A stretch of DNA of 64,000 nucleotides from Jejuia algarum (GCA_947495775.1 CANMAQ010000005.1:124001-188000); one strand, 5' to 3'; numbered from the stretch's first letter, positions 16,434 to 25,869 are shown. Notes: a model not told the origin generated them from the sequence alone. Numbers and translations: made by a program.

Positions 16434-17303
16434 CTATGCAATGGCTATTAAAACGATGGACAGTATAGCAATACCGATGCCTATCCAATTTTTAGAATCT
16501 AGTCTCTCCTTAAAAAGCAATAAGCCCAATAAGGTAGAAAGCATGACTATAGCGACATTATTAATGGTAAATAATGTTGAACTCTCAAAACCTTCATATT
16601 GCAGTGCTTTTAAAAGCAAGTAAATAGAATAATAGTTAACAACGCCTAGAATACAACCACCAACGACTGTTTTTAGGTGTAATACGAATTTATGTTTAAA
16701 GGCTTTTACTGCGATAATACAGCAGCCTATACAAGCTGCGCTAAAAAATAATGTCGAAGAGAAAATAGGGATTTCATTTGGCGAGACGTAAGTGGTCTCT
16801 AGATATTTAAGCGTGGTATCTAACACACCAGAGCCTAAAAATAAAATACCTGGCCATAATAGGCTTTTAGAGCTTTTCGGGGCATTTTTTTGAGGTGTCT
16901 TTTGTGATGTGAGGTAAACAGCTGCGAGGGCCAATACAATAGCTATGCCTTTTAAAATACTTAAGTGTTCCTTGTAGACATAGAGCCCAAATATAACGGG
17001 GATAACGACACTCATTTTACTAGCTACAGAAGCAACAGAAAGTCCGTTACGCTGTGCTGTTAATGCCATTACGTTAAAAAGGGATATAAAAAGCAAGCCT
17101 AGACAGGCTGCGCCAACAAACCATTTTTCGGAAATGATATGGTGAAAACTTACGGGGGTATTGTAATTTACAAGACCTGTTACACCTGCAATGCCGTAAT
17201 TTATAACAATAGCTTGCAGGGTGTTAATATTGTAGTTGTGGAATGCCTTAAAAATGACAAAAATTAAGGAAGACGCGATAATACTTAAAAGTAGAAAAAT
17301 CAA
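16434..17303 (-). CDS. EamA/DMT-superfamily transporter
   Basis: 289 residues with about ten hydrophobic helices in two homologous halves, as in EamA (drug/metabolite transporter) permeases. Characteristic segments are the loop after helix four, LSVASVASKMSVVIPVIFGLYVYKEHLS, and its second-half counterpart with LLGLLLFKERLDSKNWIGIGIAILS; a basic linker with several Lys lies between the halves. It probably exports or takes up a small metabolite; the substrate is unknown. It overlaps the HAD gene by 4 bases (ATGA) and is followed at once by yigZ, so it belongs to the ribD operon. Confidence 0.88.
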   Translation of the reverse strand: MIFLLLSIIASSLIFVIFKAFHNYNINTLQAIVINYGIAGVTGLVNYNTPVSFHHIISEKWFVGAACLGLLFISLFNVMALTAQRNGLSVASVASKMSVVIPVIFGLYVYKEHLSILKGIAIVLALAAVYLTSQKTPQKNAPKSSKSLLWPGILFLGSGVLDTTLKYLETTYVSPNEIPIFSSTLFFSAACIGCCIIAVKAFKHKFVLHLKTVVGGCILGVVNYYSIYLLLKALQYEGFESSTLFTINNVAIVMLSTLLGLLLFKERLDSKNWIGIGIAILSIVLIAIA

Positions 17304-17911
17304 AATAAATGAGCGGTCTTAGTGAATAGTGTTGTAACATCTTCTTCGTAAGGTGTAATGTGCCAAGTCGCTATATCTAGCTGGTTCGCTGTTGCAATAT
17401 TAGCAGCATTATCATCTATAAATAAACAGGTTTCTGGTGCTAAACTATGCGTGTCTAAAACAAAATTAAAAATAGCTGTATCGGGCTTTCTTAAATTGAT
17501 TTCATGAGATAAATAAAAGGCGTCAAAACAGTCTTTAAAAGCCTCGTAAAAGGGAATGTTTTGTTTTATCCAATCTATGTGTAGTGTATTGGTATTACTT
17601 AATAAAACCAATTGATAAGATGTGTTTTGCTTTAAATCTTTTAAAAAATCTAAGCGCTTTCTAGGAAAGTCTTTTAGAATGGCATTCCAAGCATCAATAA
17701 ACGTATGGCGTTCTAGGTGTTTAAATCTAGTGGTATAAGTAGTTATGAAATCTTCGGTACTTATAAGCCCCATTTCGTAAGCATCATTAGTGTTTTGAAG
17801 TTCTTGTGGTAAAGCAGAAACGCCTAAAGTATTTAAAAATGCTTCAGTGCCTTTATCGAGGTCTAAATTGATGAATACATTACCAAAATCGAATATTATG
17901 GTGCTAAGCAT
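17300..17911 (-). CDS. HAD-superfamily phosphatase (YihX-like)
   Basis: 203 residues. Motif I is FDFGNVFINLD, the variant seen in YihX-type sugar phosphatases where Gly replaces the second Asp of the usual DxD. Motif II is LLSNT, motif III the Lys of LRKPD, and motif IV FIDDNAANIATA. All catalytic elements for a small-molecule phosphatase are therefore present; in YihX the substrate is alpha-glucose-1-phosphate. Being next to ribD, it could be the missing phosphatase that acts on the riboflavin intermediate between RibD and the lumazine synthase step, which is an inference. It overlaps ribD by 8 bases. Confidence 0.88.
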   Translation of the reverse strand: MLSTIIFDFGNVFINLDLDKGTEAFLNTLGVSALPQELQNTNDAYEMGLISTEDFITTYTTRFKHLERHTFIDAWNAILKDFPRKRLDFLKDLKQNTSYQLVLLSNTNTLHIDWIKQNIPFYEAFKDCFDAFYLSHEINLRKPDTAIFNFVLDTHSLAPETCLFIDDNAANIATANQLDIATWHITPYEEDVTTLFTKTAHLF

Positions 17912-18908
17912 TGGTGTATATGTTTAAAAGATCAGAATGTATTTGGGTACTGGACTGCAAATGCCCAGACATTGAGGGGGCTTTAGTACCAGATTTAAAA
18001 AATGTGTTTCCTGTGAATACACGTGCTTCATCCCATAAATTTTCATCAATAAATGTTTGAAGCGTAGCCGTACCGCCTTCTATAATGACCGAGGTGATAT
18101 TGGCATTGTACAATACGTCACAAATTTGAGCAGCTATAGGCTGTTTAAAATCGATGGATTGAGCATCAATACGCAGTGTAGGAGCTGCTGCATTAAAAAT
18201 GGCGTAATGTGTTTGTAATTTCTGAGAGCGGTCAAGTACTATTCGTGTAGGATGTGTGCCTGTCCAATCTCTAACCGTTAAACTAGGGTTGTCATCACTT
18301 ACGGTACGTGTGCCTACTAAAATGGCTTGTTCTTCTGCACGCCATTGGTGTGTAAGCTGTCTAGAATAGCGATTCGTAATCCAAACAGGTGTTTTATGAG
18401 CTTTGGTTTCAGGAGCTATAAAATGGTCTTGCGTTTGCGCCCATTTTAAAATGATATAAGGACGCTTCTTATTGTGAAAGGTGAAAAAACGTTTGTGATG
18501 TGCTTTACATTCGGCTTCTAAAACCCCCACAGTAACGTTAACGCCTGCAGCTTTAAGTCTTTTAATGCCTTTCCCTGCGACCTGAATATTATCATCTATA
18601 CATCCAATAACCACATTTGGTATTTTAGAAGCTATAATTAAATCGCTACAAGGTGGTGTTTTGCCATAGTGAGAACAAGGTTCTAAAGTCACATATAATG
18701 TGGCTTCTTTTAAAAGCGCGTGGTCTTTTAGGGCGCTAATGGCATTTACCTCTGCATGATTACCACCGTAAGCGCTAGTGAAGCCTTCGCTAATGATGGT
18801 GTTGTTGTGTACAATAACACAACCTACCATTGGATTAGGACGTGTAATGCCTAAACCGTTTTGAGCAATCGTGATACAGCGCCTTATGTAGTGTTGGTGT
18901 GATTTCAA
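17904..18908 (-). CDS. ribD: Bifunctional riboflavin biosynthesis protein RibD
   Basis: Deaminates and then reduces the pyrimidine intermediate in riboflavin synthesis. The 334 residues have an N-terminal deaminase domain with the zinc ligands in HAEVNAIS and EPCSHYGKTPPCSDLI, and a C-terminal reductase domain (about 145-334) with RPYIILKWAQTQDHFIA, the start of the domain, and VIIEGGTATL for NADPH binding. Length is slightly shorter than the usual 360 but all motifs are there. It lies 2 bp behind the LEA-like lipoprotein gene and overlaps the HAD gene. Confidence 0.95.
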   Translation of the reverse strand: MKSHQHYIRRCITIAQNGLGITRPNPMVGCVIVHNNTIISEGFTSAYGGNHAEVNAISALKDHALLKEATLYVTLEPCSHYGKTPPCSDLIIASKIPNVVIGCIDDNIQVAGKGIKRLKAAGVNVTVGVLEAECKAHHKRFFTFHNKKRPYIILKWAQTQDHFIAPETKAHKTPVWITNRYSRQLTHQWRAEEQAILVGTRTVSDDNPSLTVRDWTGTHPTRIVLDRSQKLQTHYAIFNAAAPTLRIDAQSIDFKQPIAAQICDVLYNANITSVIIEGGTATLQTFIDENLWDEARVFTGNTFFKSGTKAPSMSGHLQSSTQIHSDLLNIYTNA

Positions 18909-18910
18909 AG

Positions 18911-19366
18911 CTATAATTTAATTTTAACAGTGTCGCTTTCGTCTAAATCGTAAGTATAGCTAAGCCCTAATGCTTTGTAGACAATAGCACCTTTGTAGCG
19001 TACTTTTATAGTTTGACTAAATAAACTTCCAATAAGTCCTCCTATATTTTTTTTAGAAAAAATACGATCTACTGGAATTCTAGCTTTAAGCGGTATGGTA
19101 AATTCTTTTTTGGCAGGAACTTTAAAAACGTCTGTAGAGACATCGCCAACCTCATTTTCATTAACATAAATTTTAATGGCGTCGGTTTTAAGTGTGCCAC
19201 CTATAGTATTAGGGTTTATAAAAAGCGCTTCTGCTGAGAGTATAATGGTTTCTGAAGAAGAACTTAAAACAGCAACGTTTTTTACATCAACAAAAAGAGG
19301 TTTTTCTTTTACTTTACAGTTAAAAAAAGTACAGATTATTGTTAATAATATTAGTAAACGTTTCAT
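18911..19366 (-). CDS. LEA14-like lipoprotein
   Basis: 151 residues from the ATG at 19366. An in-frame ATG 12 codons earlier gives a polar extension in front of the signal peptide, so the later start is preferred. MKRLLILLTIICTFFNCK is a lipoprotein signal with the likely lipidated Cys at 17. The mature part is a single beta-sandwich with the pattern of the LEA type 2 (water-stress) fold, for example EALFINPNTIGGTLKTDAIKI and PAKKEFTIPLKARIPVD. Such lipoproteins are common in Bacteroidota and lack a defined role. It heads the ribD operon and diverges from prmC. Confidence 0.8.
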   Translation of the reverse strand: MKRLLILLTIICTFFNCKVKEKPLFVDVKNVAVLSSSSETIILSAEALFINPNTIGGTLKTDAIKIYVNENEVGDVSTDVFKVPAKKEFTIPLKARIPVDRIFSKKNIGGLIGSLFSQTIKVRYKGAIVYKALGLSYTYDLDESDTVKIKL

Positions 19367-19526
19367 AGACCTATTTAAGAATTGCTGTATCTTGTACCTC
19401 ACTAAAAAAAGAATTTTAAAGCGTGTAAATATACTATAGTTATTCGAGAAATGTACAGATGTTTGTGTAATACAACCGAAAGTAGTAGCGAATATTTAAC
19501 TTAAAGGTTAGAGCGGTTATAAGATC

Positions 19527-20381
19527 ATGAAGCTAAAAGCAATTCAACACAATTACCAAGAGGCCTTAAGCGCCATATATACAAAAGAAGAAATTAACCA
19601 TTTCTTCTTTATGCTTACAGATGCTTTGTATGGTATTAAGCGCATTGATATGGCTCTGCAACCAGATATGGAGCTAGAAAATACTACAGCCTTAGTAGAA
19701 GCTCTAGAAGACTTGGTCATGCAAAAACCTATTCAATATATTTTAGGCGATACAGAGTTTTATGGCCTGCGTTTTAAGGTGAATTCTAATACTTTAATTC
19801 CGCGACCAGAAACAGAAGAATTGGTCTCTTGGATTTTAGAAGAAATACCAAAAGATACACGTTTAAAAATATTAGATATAGGTACGGGAAGCGGATGCAT
19901 TCCTATAGCGCTCGCCAAACACTTGCCCGAAGCCACGGTATTTACATTAGATGTAAGTGCCAAAGCGTTACAGGTCGCTAAAACCAATGCAGAACTTAAT
20001 GACGTGAACCTTAAATTTATTGAACATGATATTTTAGAAGTATCTGCAAAAAACTTCACAGAAAAGTTTGGAAATTTTGATGTGATCGTATCCAACCCTC
20101 CTTATGTGAGAGAATCAGAAAAAGCATTGATGCAACCTAACGTTTTAGAACATGAACCTCATTTAGCACTTTTTGTAGAAGATGAAGCCCCTTTGTGTTT
20201 TTATGATGCTATTGGAAGATTAGCACAGCAGGCCTTAGAACCTAAAGGGCAATTGTTTTTTGAAATTAATGAATATCTAGGCAGAGAAACGATCGCCTTA
20301 TTAGAAACAAAAGCGTTTCAAACAGTTACACTAAAGCAAGATAACTTTGGTAAAGATAGAATGGTAAAAGCAGTACAGTAA
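19527..20381 (+). CDS. prmC: Release factor glutamine methyltransferase (PrmC)
   Basis: Methylates the glutamine of the GGQ motif in peptide chain release factors. It has 284 residues, an N-terminal helical domain (about 1-85), and a SAM-binding Rossmann domain with ILDIGTGSGCIPIALAK and the substrate-binding motif SNPPYVRES. IPRPETEELVSWIL before the Rossmann domain is typical of PrmC. It is separated from ligA by 2 bp and probably cotranscribed. Divergent from the LEA-like gene. Confidence 0.95.
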   Translation: MKLKAIQHNYQEALSAIYTKEEINHFFFMLTDALYGIKRIDMALQPDMELENTTALVEALEDLVMQKPIQYILGDTEFYGLRFKVNSNTLIPRPETEELVSWILEEIPKDTRLKILDIGTGSGCIPIALAKHLPEATVFTLDVSAKALQVAKTNAELNDVNLKFIEHDILEVSAKNFTEKFGNFDVIVSNPPYVRESEKALMQPNVLEHEPHLALFVEDEAPLCFYDAIGRLAQQALEPKGQLFFEINEYLGRETIALLETKAFQTVTLKQDNFGKDRMVKAVQ

Positions 20382-20383
20382 AA

Positions 20384-22393
20384 ATGACACAGACAACTAT
20401 TAAACAACAAATTGATGATTTAAGAGAAGCGTTGAGAACCCACAATCATAATTATTATGTATTAGATCAACCCACAATTTCAGATTATGACTTTGATGTT
20501 CAATTGGAAACTTTAAAGGCTTTAGAAGCCAAACACCCAGAGTTTTATGACGCCAATTCTCCGACGCAGCGAGTAGGCGGCGCAATTACCAAAAATTTTG
20601 AGACGGTAAAGCATGACTACCGCATGTATTCTTTGGACAATTCTTATTCTAAAGAAGATCTTTTAGATTGGGAAAAGCGTATAAAAAAGCTGGTAGATGG
20701 TGCGGTGTCTTATACCTGTGAATTGAAGTACGACGGTGCATCGATTAGTTTAACATATGAAGACGGACAATTAGTAAGGGCGGTAACGCGTGGCGATGGT
20801 TTTCAAGGGGATGATGTTACTGCTAATATTAAAACTATAAAATCGGTGCCTCTACAGCTAAAAGGCGATTACCCTCCTAAATTTGATATAAGAGGTGAAA
20901 TTGTTTTGCCTTTCGATGGTTTTAATGCCATGAATGCCGAGCGTATTGCTAATGGTGAAGAACCTTATAGAAACCCTAGAAATACAGCCTCTGGGAGTTT
21001 GAAACTACAAGACAGTGCAGAAGTTGCCAAGCGTCCTTTAGAATGCTTATTGTACAATATTACTGGAGCTAATTTGGGAGTTACAACGCAATTTGAAAGT
21101 TTAGAAAAAGCAAGATCTTGGGGATTTAAGGTTCCTGAAATTGCTGTTTTAGCGGATTCTGTAGAAGCGGTGTTGGATTTTGTAAACACTTGGGATGCTA
21201 AGCGTCATGAGTTGCCTTATGAAACTGATGGCGTAGTTATAAAAGTGAATCATTTACAACAACAAGAAGAATTAGGACATACTTCTAAAGCTCCGCGTTG
21301 GGCTATGGCTTATAAGTTTAAGGCCGAACAAGTCTCTACCATTCTAAATGAAATTACCTATCAGGTAGGGCGTACAGGCGCCATTACCCCTGTGGCGAAT
21401 TTAGAGCCCGTAGAGTTAGCAGGAACTACTGTAAAGCGTGCGTCTATACATAATGCAGACCAAATAGAAAAACTAGACATACGCGAAAGGGATACCGTAT
21501 TTGTAGAAAAAGGCGGGGAGATTATTCCTAAAATAATTCGCGTTGATCTTAGTCTGAGACCAGTGGACTCCCAACCTACAACTTACATAACCCATTGTCC
21601 CGAATGCCAAACAGCATTAGTACGTACCGAAGGAGATGCGAAGCATTACTGTCCAAACTACAATGGTTGTCCACCACAAATTGTAGGTCGTATACAGCAT
21701 TACATTTCAAGAAAGGCGATGGATATAGAAGGGCTTGGAGGAGAAACAGTAGCCCTTCTAGTAAAGGAAGGCTTAATTACGAATTACGCAGACCTTTATG
21801 AGTTAACCAAAGCACAAGTAATTCCTCTAGAGCGTATGGCAGAAAAAAGTGCCGAAAATTTAATAAATGGCGTTAAAGCTTCGGTTGAAATTCCTTTTGA
21901 ACGGGTGCTTTATGCTATAGGTATTCGTTATGTAGGTGAGACTGTTGCTAAAAAGTTAGCCAAACACTATAAATCTATAGATCACCTTATGGAAGCAACA
22001 CAAGAAGCATTAGAGCAGGTTGATGAAATAGGCGTTAAAATTGCTGAGAGCGTGACTTTATTTTTTGCTTCAGAAGCCAATAAAATTACTATTGAAAGGT
22101 TAAAAACGTTTGGCGTACAATTAAGTATGACTGAAACAGAATTAGAGGGGCAAACCGAGTTGTTAAAAGGACAAACTATTGTGGTTTCTGGGGTTTTTGA
22201 GAAGGTTTCGAGAACAGAATTGAAGAAATTAATAGAAGATAATGGCGGAAAAGTAAGCAGTTCGATATCGTCAAAAACCAGTTTTATTGTAGCGGGAGAT
22301 AAGATGGGACCCAGTAAAAAGGATAAGGCAGAAAAATTAGGCGTAGCACTAATAAGTGAGGATGATTTCTTACGAAAAGTGACGTTTACCTAA
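20384..22393 (+). CDS. ligA: NAD-dependent DNA ligase (LigA)
   Basis: Essential replicative ligase that seals nicks using NAD. The 669 residues show the full domain order: Ia (about 1-70) with YYVLDQPTISDYDFD, the nucleotidyltransferase domain with AMP-accepting Lys115 in ELKYDGAS, the OB fold, the four-cysteine zinc finger (CPECQTAL to CPNYNGCP), helix-hairpin-helix repeats with IRYVGETVAKKLAKHY, and a C-terminal BRCT domain starting near GQTIVVSGVFEKVSR. Normal length. No terminator is seen behind it; a promoter for the next gene lies within 60 bp. Confidence 0.98.
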   Translation: MTQTTIKQQIDDLREALRTHNHNYYVLDQPTISDYDFDVQLETLKALEAKHPEFYDANSPTQRVGGAITKNFETVKHDYRMYSLDNSYSKEDLLDWEKRIKKLVDGAVSYTCELKYDGASISLTYEDGQLVRAVTRGDGFQGDDVTANIKTIKSVPLQLKGDYPPKFDIRGEIVLPFDGFNAMNAERIANGEEPYRNPRNTASGSLKLQDSAEVAKRPLECLLYNITGANLGVTTQFESLEKARSWGFKVPEIAVLADSVEAVLDFVNTWDAKRHELPYETDGVVIKVNHLQQQEELGHTSKAPRWAMAYKFKAEQVSTILNEITYQVGRTGAITPVANLEPVELAGTTVKRASIHNADQIEKLDIRERDTVFVEKGGEIIPKIIRVDLSLRPVDSQPTTYITHCPECQTALVRTEGDAKHYCPNYNGCPPQIVGRIQHYISRKAMDIEGLGGETVALLVKEGLITNYADLYELTKAQVIPLERMAEKSAENLINGVKASVEIPFERVLYAIGIRYVGETVAKKLAKHYKSIDHLMEATQEALEQVDEIGVKIAESVTLFFASEANKITIERLKTFGVQLSMTETELEGQTELLKGQTIVVSGVFEKVSRTELKKLIEDNGGKVSSSISSKTSFIVAGDKMGPSKKDKAEKLGVALISEDDFLRKVTFT

Positions 22394-22424
22394 TTGTTTT
22401 GTCGACAAAAGGTTATTTTTAACG

Positions 22425-22452
22425 TTGTGTCGTTTGTATTTTGTTATATTTG
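22425..22452 (+). promoter_or_regulatory. Bacteroidota promoter of the membrane protein gene
   Basis: TTG at 22425-22427 and TATATTTG at 22445-22452 with a 17-base spacer, close to the consensus. The start codon at 22476 lies 23 bases downstream. Confidence 0.6.
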
Positions 22453-22475
22453 CCCACTATGAAGGGTAAATTGTT

Positions 22476-23183
22476 ATGCGAAATACAAAAGTCTTAGCCA
22501 TAATCGTAGGTGCGTTATATATATTGGCGGCCTATGCAGTTTATGCTACCAATCAAAAGATTGCTGAGTATTTTATTATGCCCATAGCAGCCGTGATTGC
22601 TATATTTTATCTTTTTTGTGTTCCTAAAAAATCAAAACATGTGGCGATGTTTTTAATATTCTATGCCATTTCAGATGTTATGGATGTTTGGACAATGGGC
22701 TTACCAACGCATTGGGTCTACTATATTGGTAATACACTGTATATTTTAGCTTATCTTATGATTATCTTTTGTGTACTGTATAAAATATCTTTTTCATACA
22801 TTTATAAAAAGCACAAAGTATCGGCGATAGCGCTGTTATTACTGAGTATTTATATTGTTTATGTCTTGATGCAAGTTGTTACCGAAGCAGCAGATTTACC
22901 TGTAGAAGATTGTATTTTTGAATCACTGTATTTTTCTTCGGTTCAAGGGTTACTTGTCGCTACGCTTTTAAAATTCTTTTTCTACGATAGTAAAAAAACG
23001 TTTTTAATGTTTATAGCAGCATTGTGTATTGTAATTTCAGAGGTGCTCTATTCTGCACATATCTACATTGCGAATCAAGATTTCTTATTATTACTCACTA
23101 CGTTTTTAAACACTACAGCCTTAATGCTAATATATATACAGTCAGAGTTAAAAGCATCGGGTCCCCTAAAAGCATTCTATTAA
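22476..23183 (+). CDS. Multi-pass membrane protein, possibly YhhN/TMEM86-like
   Basis: 235 residues with about eight hydrophobic helices. The pattern AMFLIFYAISDVMDVW, then YYIGNTLYILAYLMIIF, and near the end CIVISEVLYSAHIYI followed by FLNTTALMLIYIQ resembles the YhhN family, whose animal members hydrolyse lysoplasmalogens; conserved acidic residues sit inside helices in both. The match is by pattern only and is uncertain. Own promoter upstream and no operon partner evident. Inner membrane. Confidence 0.6.
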   Translation: MRNTKVLAIIVGALYILAAYAVYATNQKIAEYFIMPIAAVIAIFYLFCVPKKSKHVAMFLIFYAISDVMDVWTMGLPTHWVYYIGNTLYILAYLMIIFCVLYKISFSYIYKKHKVSAIALLLLSIYIVYVLMQVVTEAADLPVEDCIFESLYFSSVQGLLVATLLKFFFYDSKKTFLMFIAALCIVISEVLYSAHIYIANQDFLLLLTTFLNTTALMLIYIQSELKASGPLKAFY

Positions 23184-23337
23184 AAAAAACAAAGAAGGTG
23201 TTTTTAGAGTTTAAAACAGTTGGATTGCTTACGCTATAAAAAAGTGCTTTTAAGGCTAGAAGATTGTTAAACGGAGTGGTTTTTTCAACAATACGCACAG
23301 GGCCTAAAATTTCATTATGTTTTGTAAGGACTTTTGC

Positions 23338-23345
23338 TACCTTTG
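23338..23345 (+). promoter_or_regulatory. TAnnTTTG box before the DUF6913-dapA unit
   Basis: TACCTTTG matches the -7 consensus, 16 bases before the start codon at 23362. A TTTTG lies only 13 bases upstream, too close for a canonical -33 element. Confidence 0.5.
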
Positions 23346-23361
23346 CCCAAAGTAAAAAATA

Positions 23362-23880
23362 ATGTTTTTAAAAGCTTTTAAGGAAAAATCTAATAGAAAG
23401 TATTTAGATCAATTGTTGTCAAAACGAAAGTTGAATGTTGATGACATTAAGATTAAAAGCTTAGGCATTATTATAAATTATGATGAAATCGAAGATTTTA
23501 AAATTTTTGATGGATTAGTATCGCGTTTGGGACTTGAAAAGAAAAACGTAAATATAATTGCTTACACTAAAGACCCTAAAAGTCTAGGGAATTCTTTAAA
23601 CAAATGTTTTAACTCAGAAGATTTTGGATGGGGAGGCGTTATTAAAAATGAAGAAATAGAAGAATTTCTAAATACGAGTTACGATCTTTTAATTAGTTAT
23701 TATGCAGAAGATCAATTGTATTTAAAATTATTAACCGCCGCATCGCAATCTCAAATTAAAGTTGGACTTTTGCAAAGTGATGCGCGTATCAATGACATCA
23801 TTGTACATACAGATATACAAGCTGTAAAGGTATTTAGCGATGAGGTTATAAAATATTTAACAGTATTAAATAAAATTTAA
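23362..23880 (+). CDS. Conserved flavobacterial protein upstream of dapA (DUF6913 type)
   Basis: 172 residues, soluble, mixed alpha/beta, no signal peptide or membrane segment. It is characterised by GIIINYDEIEDFKIFDGLV, NIIAYTKDPKS, and DLLISYYAEDQLYLKLLTA. I recall this family directly upstream of dapA in many Flavobacteriaceae, and the DUF6913 label is from memory. The 2-bp spacing from dapA supports cotranscription. No catalytic motif is recognisable; a helper role in lysine or diaminopimelate synthesis would be only a guess from position. Confidence 0.75.
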   Translation: MFLKAFKEKSNRKYLDQLLSKRKLNVDDIKIKSLGIIINYDEIEDFKIFDGLVSRLGLEKKNVNIIAYTKDPKSLGNSLNKCFNSEDFGWGGVIKNEEIEEFLNTSYDLLISYYAEDQLYLKLLTAASQSQIKVGLLQSDARINDIIVHTDIQAVKVFSDEVIKYLTVLNKI

Positions 23881-23882
23881 AA

Positions 23883-24761
23883 ATGAAGAGTAAGTTTCTT
23901 GGAACTGGAGTTGCATTAGTTACACCATTTAAATCAGATTTGAGTGTAGATTATAATGCGCTTAAAAACATTGTAGAGTTCAACATAGAAAATGGGGTAG
24001 AGTATTTAGTAATTTCTGGTACAACAGCAGAAAGTGTGACGGTAACAAAGCAGGAGAAACAAGATATTACGAATGCAATAATAGAAACTGTAAATGGTAG
24101 AGTCCCTCTTGTTTTAGGTATTGGAGGTAATCATACTGCAGCAATAATAGAAGAGATTGAGACAACAGATTTAAGTAAGATAGACGCTATTCTATCGGTA
24201 TCGCCATATTATACAAAGCCAACTCAAGAAGGCATTTACCAACACTTTAAAGCTATTGCAGAGGTATGTCCTGTAGATATATTACTTTATAATGTGCCAG
24301 GTAGAACGTCTAAAAATATAGAGCCAGATACGATTATTCGCTTAGCAAAAGCGTTCGATACGATTATTGGTGTGAAAGAGGCAGGCAATAACATGTCGCA
24401 ATACTTGCAGTTATTAAAGCATAAACCAGAAGACTTTTTAGTGATCTCTGGAGATGACGATTTGGCCTTGGGGGTGACTTTAGCTGGTGGTTCTGGGGTG
24501 ATCTCTGTTATAGGTCAAGCTTACCCTAAAGAATTTTCAGAAATGATACGTTTGGGCTTGGCAGGAGATGCTAAAACAGCGTATACATTACATTACCGCT
24601 TAATGGCGGTTATAGACTATATTTTTGAGGAGAATAACCCTGCTGGAATAAAAGCCGTTTTTGAAGCATTAGGTTTGTGCGAATCGCATGTAAGGTTACC
24701 TTTGGTGGTTGCTTCTAACGCTCTAAAATCTAAAATTATAGATTTTGTAAAAGCATTTTAA
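23883..24761 (+). CDS. dapA: 4-hydroxy-tetrahydrodipicolinate synthase (DapA)
   Basis: Condenses pyruvate with aspartate semialdehyde, the entry to the diaminopimelate and lysine pathway. The 292 residues form the expected TIM barrel: GTGVALVTPFKSDLSVD, ISGTTAESVT (binding site for pyruvate carboxylate), YYTKPTQEGIYQHF, YNVPGRTSKNI with the catalytic Tyr, and the Schiff-base Lys in IIGVKEAGN. Usual length. It follows the DUF6913-type gene by 2 bp and is followed 1 bp later by the channel gene. dapF is in another operon in this window. Confidence 0.97.
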   Translation: MKSKFLGTGVALVTPFKSDLSVDYNALKNIVEFNIENGVEYLVISGTTAESVTVTKQEKQDITNAIIETVNGRVPLVLGIGGNHTAAIIEEIETTDLSKIDAILSVSPYYTKPTQEGIYQHFKAIAEVCPVDILLYNVPGRTSKNIEPDTIIRLAKAFDTIIGVKEAGNNMSQYLQLLKHKPEDFLVISGDDDLALGVTLAGGSGVISVIGQAYPKEFSEMIRLGLAGDAKTAYTLHYRLMAVIDYIFEENNPAGIKAVFEALGLCESHVRLPLVVASNALKSKIIDFVKAF

Positions 24762-24762
24762 T

Positions 24763-25686
24763 GTGGCTGATAAAATTAAAGATCCTGGTATTGGCAATAC
24801 ATCGGCGCCTCATGCAAGGCGCCTTATAAATGCTAATGGAGACTTTAATGTTATACATGCCAATAAACCTAAAAAATTTTCGGAAGCTTATAATTATTTA
24901 TTAAGCATTACATGGGGGCATTTTTTTGGACTTTCACTGTTGGCATATACCATTGCAAATACACTATTTGCAATAGCATATCTAATAATTGGCATAGACC
25001 AAATTGTAAGGCCCACAGGACATGCATTTAAAGATTTTTTAAATGCATTTTTCTTTTCATCCCAAACCTTTACGACCTTAGGATATGGCGCTATGGCCCC
25101 TAACGGGATAGGGAGTGGTATTGTATCGTCTCTGGAAGCATTTCTAGGCTTAATGTTTTTTGCATTTGTAACAGGTTTGCTGTATGGACGTTTTTCAAAA
25201 CCAAAAGCAGCGATTAGATTCACGAAGCATCTTGTATTAAGAGACTTTGGAGATCATAATGCGTTAATGTTTCGCATAGAAAATGACAGGAGAAGTACCA
25301 TGATACACCCTGAGGTTAAAGTGACCTTAACCTTAACGAAGCTTGCTAAAAACGGTAACTATGTCAATGATTTCTATACCTTAAAATTAGCTAGAGATGC
25401 TATTAATTTTCTGCCAACAACCTGGACTGTAGTGCATGAAATCGATAGCCAAAGTCCGTTATATGGCTTGTTAGAAGCAGATTTAGTAAAAAAACAAGGC
25501 GAGTTAATTGTAATGGTGAGTTATTATGACGAATCTTTTAATCAAGTTGTACACCAAATGTACTCCTATCTTTTGCAGGATCTTAAGTTGCATTATAAAT
25601 TTGTAAAGTCGTACCATTACAATGTAAAAGGAGAAATGGTTTTAGATCACAAGCTATTTGATTGTATCACATCGACAAAACGTTAA
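24763..25686 (+). CDS. Inward-rectifier (Kir-type) potassium channel
   Basis: 307 residues, GTG start one base behind the dapA stop. Layout is that of bacterial KirBac channels: a cytosolic N-terminus with a slide-helix region, outer helix (about 53-77), pore helix and selectivity filter TTLGYGAM at about 104-111, inner helix (about 122-144), then an immunoglobulin-like cytoplasmic domain (about 150-300) with LRDFGDHNALMFRIEND. It should conduct K+ across the inner membrane. The alternative ATG two bases upstream is in another frame, so GTG is the only sensible start. Closeness to dapA looks operonic though functionally unrelated. Confidence 0.93.
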   Translation: MADKIKDPGIGNTSAPHARRLINANGDFNVIHANKPKKFSEAYNYLLSITWGHFFGLSLLAYTIANTLFAIAYLIIGIDQIVRPTGHAFKDFLNAFFFSSQTFTTLGYGAMAPNGIGSGIVSSLEAFLGLMFFAFVTGLLYGRFSKPKAAIRFTKHLVLRDFGDHNALMFRIENDRRSTMIHPEVKVTLTLTKLAKNGNYVNDFYTLKLARDAINFLPTTWTVVHEIDSQSPLYGLLEADLVKKQGELIVMVSYYDESFNQVVHQMYSYLLQDLKLHYKFVKSYHYNVKGEMVLDHKLFDCITSTKR

Positions 25687-25771
25687 AAATTACTTAAACA
25701 AGGTTCTAACTGGTATGTTAGCTATTACTTTTAAGGCTTAAATAATATTTTTAAATTACGTTTATAAAGTG

Positions 25772-25779
25772 TAATTTTG
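25772..25779 (+). promoter_or_regulatory. TAnnTTTG box upstream of bamD
   Basis: TAATTTTG matches the -7 consensus, 90 bases before the bamD start codon. No clear -33 element at 17-20 bases. Confidence 0.45.
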
Positions 25780-25869
25780 CATCTTGTTTAAAATCTAAGA
25801 GTCAGGTGATTTCAAATTGTTTGATAATACCACAAAACTCTAATTTTAAACACAACACCAAAACAACGA

